Of a stretch of 7,377 nt of DNA, positions 1-4,882 are shown piece by piece. Source of the stretch: Ruminococcaceae bacterium UBA2656 (GTDB lineage Bacteria; Bacillota; Clostridia; Oscillospirales; Acutalibacteraceae); assembly GCA_002359465.1 (NCBI GenBank), contig DENA01000036.1, forward strand, positions 92,537-99,913. The letters are read 5' to 3'. The notes beneath the pieces were generated by a model. It searched no databases. It was not told the DNA's origin and saw nothing but the letters and a program-made list of their open reading frames with translations. Within the stretch, counting starts at the first letter, position 1. Every line of letters begins with the position of its first letter. Made by a program: the position numbers and the translations under genes.

Positions 1-176
1 CGGCATACCGAACGCACGCCCCTGGATTTTGAGGTCATGATAATTCCGAGTGCAATTCCCAGAACACCCGAAATCAAAACGGAGATCAGGGCAATCTGCG
101 CAGTAACCATCAGGCCGTTCAGCAAGCGAACCAGATTAGCACCTTCAAAAACCACGTTAATTCCCGAATTGGCCAT
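1..176 (-). CDS. Amino-acid ABC transporter permease, N-terminal part (runs off left edge)
   Basis: This is the start of a second inner-membrane permease of a polar amino-acid importer (HisM/GlnP family); only about 58 residues are in the window. The visible part has a short polar N-terminus and then a long hydrophobic segment (about residues 20-48: GLMVTAQIALISVLISG and onward), the usual first membrane helix of these permeases. The ATG at 176 lies inside the end of the upstream permease gene, giving a 20-bp overlap in another frame. It is preceded by AAGGAAGG (183-190) at 6 nt. The overlap and paired permeases indicate translational coupling and a heterodimeric channel. The ATPase and the solute-binding protein are not in view and would be expected further left. 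The substrate cannot be told from this fragment. Confidence 0.85.
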   Translation of the reverse strand, partial: MANSGINVVFEGANLVRLLNGLMVTAQIALISVLISGVLGIALGIIMTSKSRGVRSVC

Positions 177-816
177 AGCGCACCTTCCTTTCCAGCGCGG
201 ACAAAAGCAAAGAAACCGGCAGCAGAATCATCAGATAAAACAAAACCAGTAGGGTCAGGGCCTCTGCGGTGGAATAATACATGCCGATCAAATCCTTTGC
301 CACAAACATCAGGTCCGGCAGCGCCACCGCGCTGACAATGGATGTTTCCTTGATCAGGAAAATCGCGTTGGCTTCCAGCGCAGGCATGGAAACGGAAAAC
401 GCCTGCGGAAAGATCACGTAACGGACGAGCTGCGCGTCGGAAAGACCGATGCTGAGACCCGATTCGATCTGTGATTTTCCCACCGCCTCCAGTCCGCTGC
501 GAAACGCTTCCGCCATATAGCTGCCGCCCAAAAAGGTCAGCCCGGCCACCGCACACGGTTCCGCCTCCAGCTTCAGCTCCACCTGTGTTAAACCGTAATA
601 CAGAAAAAACAGCTGAATGAGCGAAGGGGTGTTCCTGGAAAGTTCAATATAAATTTTTATAATGAATTGCAGTCCCCGTACCCGGTAGTAAATAACCATG
701 CTGCAAAGGAATCCGACCAGGAGCGACAGCCCGACAGCCCATACGGAAATGGTCAGCGTCAGCTGCGCCGCCCGCCCATAGAGCGGCAGACTTTGTACAA
801 TAAATCCAAAATCCAA
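157..816 (-). CDS. Polar amino-acid ABC transporter permease (HisM/GlnP family), TTG start
   Basis: This 219-residue inner-membrane permease forms half of the channel of an ATP-driven amino-acid importer. Visible family marks are the segment ELSRNTPSLIQLFFLYYGL (59-76 region), equivalent to the conserved E-R-T-P-Q-LFF block, and the cytoplasmic EAA loop at about 110-139 (GLEAVGKSQIESGLSIG...VIFPQA), which contacts the ATPase. The loop reads ES where EA is usual and FP where LP is usual, so it is slightly divergent. About five hydrophobic helices and the length fit the family. The start is TTG at 814-816: no in-frame ATG fits, and AAGGAAGG (826-833) sits 9 nt upstream. It overlaps the next permease by 20 bp. 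A consensus promoter lies at 1010-1038, so it should be the first gene of its operon. Substrate unknown. Confidence 0.93.
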   Translation of the reverse strand: MDFGFIVQSLPLYGRAAQLTLTISVWAVGLSLLVGFLCSMVIYYRVRGLQFIIKIYIELSRNTPSLIQLFFLYYGLTQVELKLEAEPCAVAGLTFLGGSYMAEAFRSGLEAVGKSQIESGLSIGLSDAQLVRYVIFPQAFSVSMPALEANAIFLIKETSIVSAVALPDLMFVAKDLIGMYYSTAEALTLLVLFYLMILLPVSLLLSALERKVRYGQFGN

Positions 817-825
817 TGGAATTCG

Positions 826-833
826 CCTTCCTT
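826..833 (-). promoter_or_regulatory. Ribosome binding site that fixes the TTG start of the permease
   Basis: On the minus strand this reads AAGGAAGG, 9 nt before a TTG codon at 816. The same octamer precedes the second permease at 183-190. It is the main evidence that translation starts at TTG rather than at an ATG further inside. Confidence 0.75.
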
Positions 834-846
834 AAGTAACTTAGCC

Positions 847-949
847 TATAGCAATTTCAAATAAGAACTGGAAAAGCGGATGTTATCTCCCCCGTCGAAG
901 GCGGGGAAGATAACGAAATTCATTCCACTGCATTTTTGTGATTGCCATA
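847..949 (+). repeat. Dispersed palindromic repeat, copy 1 (long form with internal hairpin)
   Basis: This is the longest of four related copies. It begins TATAGCAATTTCAAATAAG and ends CATTTTTGTGATTGCCATA; the ends are imperfect inverted repeats. Compared with copies 2 and 4 it carries about 37 extra bases in the middle. These form, together with the shared AGATAAC, a strong hairpin at 882-914: GTTATCT pairs with AGATAAC, then CCCCG with CGGGG. It lies between the permease start and its promoter, so it should be transcribed as part of the importer leader. No reading frame is conserved across the copies. Confidence 0.85.
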
Positions 950-1009
950 AAAGCTTTCATGCTCTTAGAAAATGCTGTTTTAAAATATAAAACATATATT
1001 TTTACTATT

Positions 1010-1038
1010 ATTATATGCAAAGTCTTTCCTTTTGTCAA
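1010..1038 (-). promoter_or_regulatory. Consensus sigma-A promoter of the amino-acid importer operon
   Basis: On the minus strand TTGACA (1033-1038) is followed by a 17-bp spacer and TATAAT (1010-1015), matching the vegetative consensus at all 12 positions. Transcription should begin near 1003, leaving a leader of about 185 nt before the TTG start at 816. Repeat copy 1 fills more than half of that leader. No obvious intrinsic terminator is seen in the leader: the repeat hairpin is not followed by a clean T-run. Confidence 0.88.
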
Positions 1039-1083
1039 CAGCTAAAAGTAAAACAGCAAGTTTTATTTCCTGTTCGGTATCAA

Positions 1084-1104
1084 CTGTTAATGGAATATTA
1101 ACAG
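1084..1104. promoter_or_regulatory. Operator-like inverted repeat upstream of the phosphodiester glycosidase gene
   Basis: CTGTTAAT and ATTAACAG are perfect 8-bp inverted half-sites separated by GGAAT. The dyad ends 19 bp before a TATAAT at 1124-1129 and so covers the -35 region of the plus-strand promoter. It also lies about 80-100 bp upstream of the predicted start of the divergent importer transcript. The size and spacing fit a dimeric transcription-factor site. No regulator gene is visible in the window. Confidence 0.5.
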
Positions 1105-1123
1105 AATCTGGAGCGGAATAGGA

Positions 1124-1129
1124 TATAAT
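1124..1129 (+). promoter_or_regulatory. Probable -10 element for the phosphodiester glycosidase gene
   Basis: TATAAT is perfect, 79 bp before the ATG at 1209. No good -35 is found at 16-18 bp; TTAACA at 1098-1103 is 20 bp away and is part of the inverted repeat. The promoter may be weak alone and dependent on a factor. A short perfect hairpin (GCTGCG-AAT-CGCAGC, 1138-1152) would lie at the very start of the transcript. Confidence 0.45.
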
Positions 1130-1208
1130 ACTGTTTAGCTGCGAATCGCAGCCATGGTATTTTAAAACAGATATACCGCATCATGATCGCATGGAAGGAG
1201 ATAAATTC

Positions 1209-2504
1209 ATGAATGTCAGAATGAAATTCAAAACAAAGAAAGCAATGGTTTCCGCGGCTGTCCTCTGTCTGGCCGCTCTGCAAATCACATCGGCAAACCC
1301 GGCGCAGGCACTTGGTGTTCCGGATATTTCCACCGGTATGGCGTCGTCCTTTGTGGACGAAATTAAAACCACAATCGCACCCGGGCTTACGGAAAAGGAA
1401 TTCGTATATATTGATCAGGCCGACAAAAGGCTGACCTGCTTTACTATGGAGTACAGCCCGGCGCAGGCCGGCGTGACCCTTGCTGTCGGCACCCCGCAGG
1501 ACGGAACAAAGATCGGAATGTCCACCGTACGCAATCAGACAAACGATGCAATCAAAAAAGGGAAACGGGTGGTCGCGTCCATCAACGCGGATATGTACAA
1601 TATGAAAACGGGCGACCCATGGGGCGTAGTAGTCAAGGACGGAGCCCAGATTCACAGCTACGCGCCGGTCCGGAAATGGTGGAAATTTTTCGGCGTACGG
1701 AAGGACGGCACGCCGATTTACGGAGACCGGCAGGTATATGAAGCCAACAAGAGCAATATTCAGCAGGCGCTGGGAATCCACAGCATTTTGGTGGATAACG
1801 GCGCTGTCGTAAACACAGACCTGACCTCCACGCTCGCACCCCGTAACGCTGTGGGCGTCCGCAGCGACCAGACGATTTTCTTCCTTTTGGTAGACGGCAG
1901 AAAGGACCCGTATTCCCACGGTCTGACGCTGGAACAGACCGCGCAGCTTATGAAGGACCTGGGCGCCGTATGGGCGGGTAATCTGGACGGCGGCGGTTCC
2001 TCCACCCTTATGACCAGAACGCCCGGGGAAACCGTTTTATCTGTGAAGAACCACCCCTCCGACGGTCGGGAGCGCCCAGTCGCCAATTCATGGCTCTTTA
2101 TTGCGAATCCGAAATCGGACGGCGTATTTTCTTCCGCATACCTGACGCCTTATGACAAAACGTATTCCCCAAAATCCATTGTTCAGTTCGGCGCAAAGGG
2201 ACTGGATTTTTCAGGCGCTCCGGTTTCGCTTCCCAAAAGCGGGCTGAGTTGGGCGCTGTCCGATGCAAGCTTCGGTTCCATCGATCAGAACGGCCTGTTC
2301 TCCTCCAACGGCAAGGAGGGACAGGTGCAGGTACAGCTTTGGTACAACGGCCAGATTGCCGGTTCCACCTATGTAGAAATTGCCACACCGGACAATTATG
2401 TTTCCGTCGGCACCGTCACGCCGACCGCAGGACGGGACGCCGGTATCACCGCCACTTATCAGGGACGCGAGGTTATTCTGACCATGAATAAATCCGACTG
2501 GTGA
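1209..2504 (+). CDS. Secreted phosphodiester glycosidase family protein (NAGPA/DUF2233 domain), C-terminus probably truncated
   Basis: This 431-residue protein belongs to the family of the lysosomal 'uncovering enzyme', which cleaves sugar-1-phosphodiesters; the bacterial substrate is unknown and may be a cell-surface or phosphodiester-linked glycan. Residues 1-34 form a signal peptide (basic start, hydrophobic core, AQA cleavage site). The NAGPA domain covers about 75-300, with SINADMYN (124-131), FFLLVDGR (224-231), GNLDGGGSSTL (257-267) and RPVANSWLF (289-297). Residues about 310-392 look like a bacterial Ig-like domain (LSWALSD, GSIDQNGLFS). From about 398 a second Ig-like domain seems to begin but stops at a tryptophan that matches the first domain's LSW. 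There is no visible wall anchor. The start at 1209 is chosen because AAGGAG (1195-1200) lies 8 nt upstream; an ATG at 1191 would overlap that site. Confidence 0.9.
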   Translation: MNVRMKFKTKKAMVSAAVLCLAALQITSANPAQALGVPDISTGMASSFVDEIKTTIAPGLTEKEFVYIDQADKRLTCFTMEYSPAQAGVTLAVGTPQDGTKIGMSTVRNQTNDAIKKGKRVVASINADMYNMKTGDPWGVVVKDGAQIHSYAPVRKWWKFFGVRKDGTPIYGDRQVYEANKSNIQQALGIHSILVDNGAVVNTDLTSTLAPRNAVGVRSDQTIFFLLVDGRKDPYSHGLTLEQTAQLMKDLGAVWAGNLDGGGSSTLMTRTPGETVLSVKNHPSDGRERPVANSWLFIANPKSDGVFSSAYLTPYDKTYSPKSIVQFGAKGLDFSGAPVSLPKSGLSWALSDASFGSIDQNGLFSSNGKEGQVQVQLWYNGQIAGSTYVEIATPDNYVSVGTVTPTAGRDAGITATYQGREVILTMNKSDW

Positions 2505-2560
2505 ATGCAAATTCTCCCGCCGTATTGGCCACAGCACCCGCCGAAAAAACATAGCACAGC

Positions 2561-2597
2561 AAAACGCTGCTCCGGTTTTTGTCCGGAACAGCGTTTT
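2561..2597. terminator. Bidirectional intrinsic terminator between convergent genes
   Basis: AAAACGCTG pairs with CAGCGTTTT, then after one mismatch TCCGG pairs with CCGGA around a T-rich loop. A-runs and T-runs flank the stem on both sides, so it can stop plus-strand transcripts from the glycosidase gene (ending at 2504) and minus-strand transcripts from the small-gene cluster (ending at 2618). Confidence 0.85.
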
Positions 2598-2617
2598 GTA
2601 ATTTATGGAAGATCAAG

Positions 2618-2761
2618 TCAGTTCCCGTTTTCCTGTTGCCTGCTTTTACCGAATTTTGCTCTGGCGCTTTCGTCCTGAGGGTCGTGCTTGATTTGTTTTT
2701 TGTCTTTTGACGCCTGTTTTTTATCATTGCCGCTTTTCTTGTTTTTCTGTGTGTTATTCAT
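2618..2761 (-). CDS. Small lysine-rich hydrophilic protein (47 aa), function unknown
   Basis: This short gene encodes a very polar, lysine-, asparagine- and glutamine-rich peptide beginning MNNTQKNKKSGNDKK. A segment HDPQDESARAKFG (about 26-38) is the only part that looks like a conserved family core; small spore or stress peptides of clostridia have this general character, but I cannot name the family with certainty. There is no signal peptide, membrane helix or cysteine, so a cytoplasmic (or spore-core) peptide is likely. A GAGAGG site (2772-2777) lies 10 nt before the ATG. It follows the HMA-like gene by 33 bp and ends 20 bp before the terminator, so it should be the last gene of a three-gene transcript. 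Its final 14 bases, including the stop, are identical to the end of the 49-residue gene at 3026-3175. Confidence 0.65.
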   Translation of the reverse strand: MNNTQKNKKSGNDKKQASKDKKQIKHDPQDESARAKFGKSRQQENGN

Positions 2762-2794
2762 GAAAAATTTACCTCTCAAGTTAGATATTATCTG

Positions 2795-3004
2795 TTATTC
2801 ATATTCGATTTTAAATCCGGTGTGTTCAATACAGTCCTTAATTTCCAGCTCCGTGGCGGGCTCGTTATATTCCACCTTGACCGTGCCGGTTGTCAGATTT
2901 ACGCCGACCTCCTGAACTCCCTTTATCTTATCCAGCGCGTTTTTGATCTGCGTTTTGCACTCTTTGTTCTGAATTCCTGAAACACTGCAAAGTACCGTGT
3001 TCAT
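2795..3004 (-). CDS. HMA-fold (heavy-metal-associated) small protein with degenerate CxxC site
   Basis: This 69-residue protein has the length and pattern of a CopZ-like metallochaperone: an opening strand, a GIQNKEC loop (10-16), a helix (CKTQIKNALDKIKGV, 16-30), strands EVGVNL and TVKVEYN, a helix LEIKDCIEHTG and a closing strand FKIEYE. In copper chaperones the loop is GMTCxxC; here the first cysteine is Asn13 and only Cys16 remains. Cys6 in the first strand and Cys58 in the second helix are the only other cysteines. It may bind metal in another way, act in thiol chemistry, or have lost metal binding. AGGAGG (3012-3017) sits 7 nt before the ATG. A perfect 12-bp palindrome (3018-3029) overlaps the preceding gene's stop. 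No copper ATPase or CsoR gene is adjacent. Confidence 0.82.
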   Translation of the reverse strand: MNTVLCSVSGIQNKECKTQIKNALDKIKGVQEVGVNLTTGTVKVEYNEPATELEIKDCIEHTGFKIEYE

Positions 3005-3025
3005 GTTTTCTCCTCCTCTGATTAA

Positions 3026-3175
3026 TCAGTTCCCGTTTTTTTCATGCTTGCCGTCGTGCATTCCCAATTTGCGGCCGTCCACAATACCGGCATCCGCGTT
3101 TTTTCCCGGCTTGATTTTTCGCAGTTCGGGGTTGCTTTTCTCCCTGTCTTTCATTCTGTTCTTGTTGTTATCCAT
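3026..3175 (-). CDS. Small basic hydrophilic protein (49 aa), function unknown
   Basis: This gene encodes a short, charged peptide beginning MDNNKNRMKDREKSNPELRK and ending GKHEKNGN, without cysteine, signal peptide or membrane segment. Its character recalls small clostridial or bacillar spore peptides, but no family is recognised. The ATG at 3175 is preferred over an upstream ATG at 3286 because the extra residues would be encoded by repeat copy 2; a purine-rich GGAAAGGG lies 7 nt before 3175, although it is only a moderate ribosome site. It is the first gene of a tight cluster: the HMA-like gene begins 21 bp after its stop. Its end (ENGN-like tail plus stop) matches the 47-residue gene at 2618-2761, suggesting the two are related or share a duplicated 3' end. 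Confidence 0.6.
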   Translation of the reverse strand: MDNNKNRMKDREKSNPELRKIKPGKNADAGIVDGRKLGMHDGKHEKNGN

Positions 3176-3212
3176 ATTTTTTCCCTTTCCGTCAAGTAAT
3201 GCGCTGTTTATT

Positions 3213-3278
3213 GATAGCAATTTCAAATAGGCACTGAGATAACGAAATCCATTCCATTGCATTTTTGTAATGATTATA
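3213..3278 (+). repeat. Dispersed palindromic repeat, copy 2 (short form)
   Basis: The copy begins GATAGCAATTTCAAATAGG, continues CTGAGATAACGAAATCC and ends GCATTTTTGTAATGATTATA. It lacks the inner hairpin segment of copy 1, and its right end has drifted from ATTGCTAT to ATGATTATA. It ends 37 bp before the start codon of the 49-residue gene at 3175, in the same orientation as copies 1 and 3 relative to their minus-strand genes. Confidence 0.85.
3273..3278 (-). promoter_or_regulatory. Possible -10 element of the small-gene cluster, at the edge of repeat copy 2
   Basis: The minus strand reads TATAAT exactly at the diverged outer end of repeat copy 2. No good -35 is seen at 17 bp (AAAACT), so the call is weak. 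If real, the repeat would form the start of the transcript leader for the three small genes. Confidence 0.35.
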
Positions 3279-3345
3279 GTATTCATTGAATGAAAAGTTT
3301 TATACAGGAGTCTGCCTCACAGCAAAAATGCTCTCCAAGCATGCA

Positions 3346-3383
3346 AAACGCCGCACCGGGCATAAAAAGCCGGTGCGGCGTTT
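3346..3383 (-). terminator. Intrinsic terminator of the DUF362 gene
   Basis: A perfect 14-bp stem (AAACGCCGCACCGG with CCGGTGCGGCGTTT) encloses a 10-nt loop. On the minus strand it is followed by a short T-run, and it lies 18 bp after the stop of the DUF362-ferredoxin gene. It should insulate the small-gene cluster from that gene. Confidence 0.85.
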
Positions 3384-3401
3384 CAATTAGAAAATAAAAA
3401 A

Positions 3402-4511
3402 TTATTTTATTGTGATTAATTCGTATTCCCTTCTGCCCAAGCCAATTTTTACCGCATGGTCAATGCAGCTCTGCCAGTTGGTTTCAGGATGGGTGTCGGT
3501 AAAATGGTCGTGATGATCCTGCGGCTTTTTTGACAGAAGGCTTCCGCTTAGAACGGGCTGACGGTTGACCGCATCGGCACAGGCCACATCCAACGCCACC
3601 GGGTCAAAGGAAGCGAACATGCCGACATCCGGAACAATCGGAATATCGTTTTCGGGGTGGCAGTCGCAATAAGGGGAAACATCCACTACAAGGCTGATAT
3701 GAAACTGCGGGCGATCTTTCAAAACGGCGTATGCGTATTCCGCGATTTTACAGTTCAGAATATCGTTTGTCTCGTCGCCCATGGGATTTACCGCGTCAAA
3801 ATTACACGCGCCGATACAGCGGCCGCAGCCCACGCATTTATTGTGGTCGATTTCCGCTTTTCGGTTCTCGTCAAAAGAGATGGCGTCATGCGCGCAGTTT
3901 TTGCGGCACATGCCGCAACTTCTGCAGAGTGCCTTGTCTACAAGAGGCTTTCCGGCGCTGTGCATTTCCATTTTCCCCGCTCGGGAACCGCAGCCCATGC
4001 CCACATTTTTCAGCGTACCGCCGAAGCCGGTTGACTCGTGCCCTTTAAAATGGGTCAGGGTAAGAAAAATATCGGCGTCCATGATTGCATGGCCGATTTT
4101 GGCCTCTTTCACATACTCGCAGTCAACAGGAACCAAAACCTCGTCGGTTCCTTTCAGGCCGTCCGCTATAATAACGTGGCAGCCGGTCGCAAAGGGATTG
4201 AAGCCGTTTTCATAAGCCGTGTCAAGATGGTCAAGCGCATTTTTTCTTCTTCCTACATACAGGGTGTTGCAGTCGGTAAGAAATACCTTTCCGCCCTGTT
4301 TTTTGATCAGATCCACAATAACCTTTGCGTAGTTGGGGCGCAGATAGGAAATATTGCCGGGCTCGCCTAAGTGAATCTTAATCGCCGTATATTTGTCTTT
4401 AAAATCAATGGTTTGAATGCCGGCCTTTTTCACCAGCTTTTCCAGCTTTTGCAGCAAATTGCAGCTCGGCGTGGCGCTGAAATCTGTAAAATATACCTTT
4501 GAAGCTTCCAT
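3402..4511 (-). CDS. DUF362 domain protein with two 4Fe-4S ferredoxin clusters
   Basis: This 369-residue cytoplasmic iron-sulfur protein is of a type common in anaerobes and of unknown reaction. The DUF362 domain is seen in KIHLGEPGN (45-53), THFKGHESTGFGGTLKN (153-169) and GMGCGSRAGKMEMHS (171-185). A ferredoxin insert follows, with two full cluster motifs: Cys196, 199, 202, 206 and Cys226, 229, 232, 236. The domain then resumes (VVDVSPYCDCHPEND, 275-289; FASFDPVALDVACADA, 299-314). Cys282 and Cys284 (CDC) and Cys174 are further possible ligands. Length and order are normal for the family and the gene looks intact. An AAGGAG site (4520-4525) lies 8 nt before the ATG. It appears to be a single-gene transcript, with its own terminator and repeat copy 3 in its upstream region. 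An electron-transfer or redox role is inferred only. Confidence 0.93.
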   Translation of the reverse strand: MEASKVYFTDFSATPSCNLLQKLEKLVKKAGIQTIDFKDKYTAIKIHLGEPGNISYLRPNYAKVIVDLIKKQGGKVFLTDCNTLYVGRRKNALDHLDTAYENGFNPFATGCHVIIADGLKGTDEVLVPVDCEYVKEAKIGHAIMDADIFLTLTHFKGHESTGFGGTLKNVGMGCGSRAGKMEMHSAGKPLVDKALCRSCGMCRKNCAHDAISFDENRKAEIDHNKCVGCGRCIGACNFDAVNPMGDETNDILNCKIAEYAYAVLKDRPQFHISLVVDVSPYCDCHPENDIPIVPDVGMFASFDPVALDVACADAVNRQPVLSGSLLSKKPQDHHDHFTDTHPETNWQSCIDHAVKIGLGRREYELITIK

Positions 4512-4548
4512 TCAATTTTCTCCTTTTCAGCATAACATGTTTCAATAT

Positions 4549-4612
4549 GATAGCAATTTCAATAAGAACCGGAAAAATAAAATTCATTTCACTGCATTTT
4601 TGTAATTGCTAT
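4549..4612 (+). repeat. Dispersed palindromic repeat, copy 3 (short form, best-preserved ends)
   Basis: The ends are a perfect 10-bp inverted repeat: ATAGCAATTT-like left end and AATTGCTAT right end, with further matches inward. The inner part reads AACCGGAAAAATAAAATTC; it keeps the GGAAAA seen in copy 1 but lacks its hairpin and the GATAACG of copies 2 and 4, so it arose by a different deletion. It ends 37 bp before the ATG of the DUF362 gene and lies downstream of that gene's likely -10. Confidence 0.87.
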
Positions 4613-4643
4613 GTCGGTTGCAGAGAAACGGAACTGTTAAATT

Positions 4644-4649
4644 ATTATA
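4644..4649 (-). promoter_or_regulatory. Probable -10 element of the DUF362 gene
   Basis: The minus strand reads TATAAT, 132 bp before the ATG at 4511. The -35 at 17 bp is poor (TTTTCT). If used, transcription would begin near 4637 and the whole of repeat copy 3 would lie in the leader. Confidence 0.42.
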
Positions 4650-4800
4650 TCATAAGTTTTATGGAAAGAAAAATATTTAATCTGACACATTTTGCAAAGA
4701 TGTACTGAAAATAATTTTCTGCTGTGGAAAGACAAAGCAGAAGCAGGTTACAGGCAGAGTCATAATATATAAAGATTTCATTAAGAAACCGAATATTCTA

Positions 4801-4806
4801 TATAAT
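4801..4806 (+). promoter_or_regulatory. Probable -10 element of the CheW-like gene
   Basis: TATAAT lies 76 bp before the ATG at 4883. The hexamer 17 bp upstream (TCATTA) is a poor -35. The rest of the 4613-4882 gap holds only the divergent DUF362 promoter, an isolated 7-bp stem (4717-4742) and the inverted repeat described at 4825-4865. Confidence 0.4.
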
Positions 4807-4824
4807 TCGACAAATCGGTATTAA

Positions 4825-4865
4825 AATTGAATTGGTAAATCCGATATATATCGTAGAATTCAATT
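4825..4865 (+). promoter_or_regulatory. Nested inverted repeat in the CheW-like gene leader, just before its ribosome site
   Basis: AATTGAATT (4825-4833) and AATTCAATT (4857-4865) are perfect 9-bp inverted repeats. Between them lies a second perfect palindrome, CGATATATATCG (4842-4853). The outer arm ends 4 nt before the AAGGAG ribosome site at 4870-4875. It could act as an mRNA structure near the ribosome site or as a DNA operator downstream of the promoter; the A/U-rich stem would be weak. Confidence 0.45.
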
Positions 4866-4882
4866 GCAAAAGGAGATTTTTT

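Noticed and set aside
119..556. Minus-strand open frame overlapping the permease gene in another frame
   Set aside because: It has the composition of an off-frame translation of the permease, which has clear family motifs.
817..1003. Known riboswitch or T-box in the importer leader
   Set aside because: No T-box (TGGNACC-like) sequence or terminator/antiterminator pair was seen; the structure is explained by repeat copy 1.
1098..1919. Long minus-strand open frame opposite the glycosidase gene
   Set aside because: It lies antisense to a gene with clear domain motifs and a signal peptide; the protein has no recognisable pattern.
2473..2727. 84-residue minus-strand open frame across the terminator
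   Set aside because: It reads through the hairpin at 2561-2597 and off-frame through the 47-residue gene, which has the better start and ribosome site.
3176..3286. N-terminal extension of the 49-residue peptide to an ATG at 3286
   Set aside because: Most of the extra residues would be encoded by repeat copy 2, and the same frame is not kept in other copies (copies 3 and 4 contain early stops), so the repeat is not coding.
4768..4795. Possible sigma-28 (motility) promoter before the CheW-like gene: TAAA, 14-bp gap, ACCGAATA
   Set aside because: The -10-like part matches GCCGATAA at only about five of eight positions and the gap is one short; attractive by context but too weak to call.
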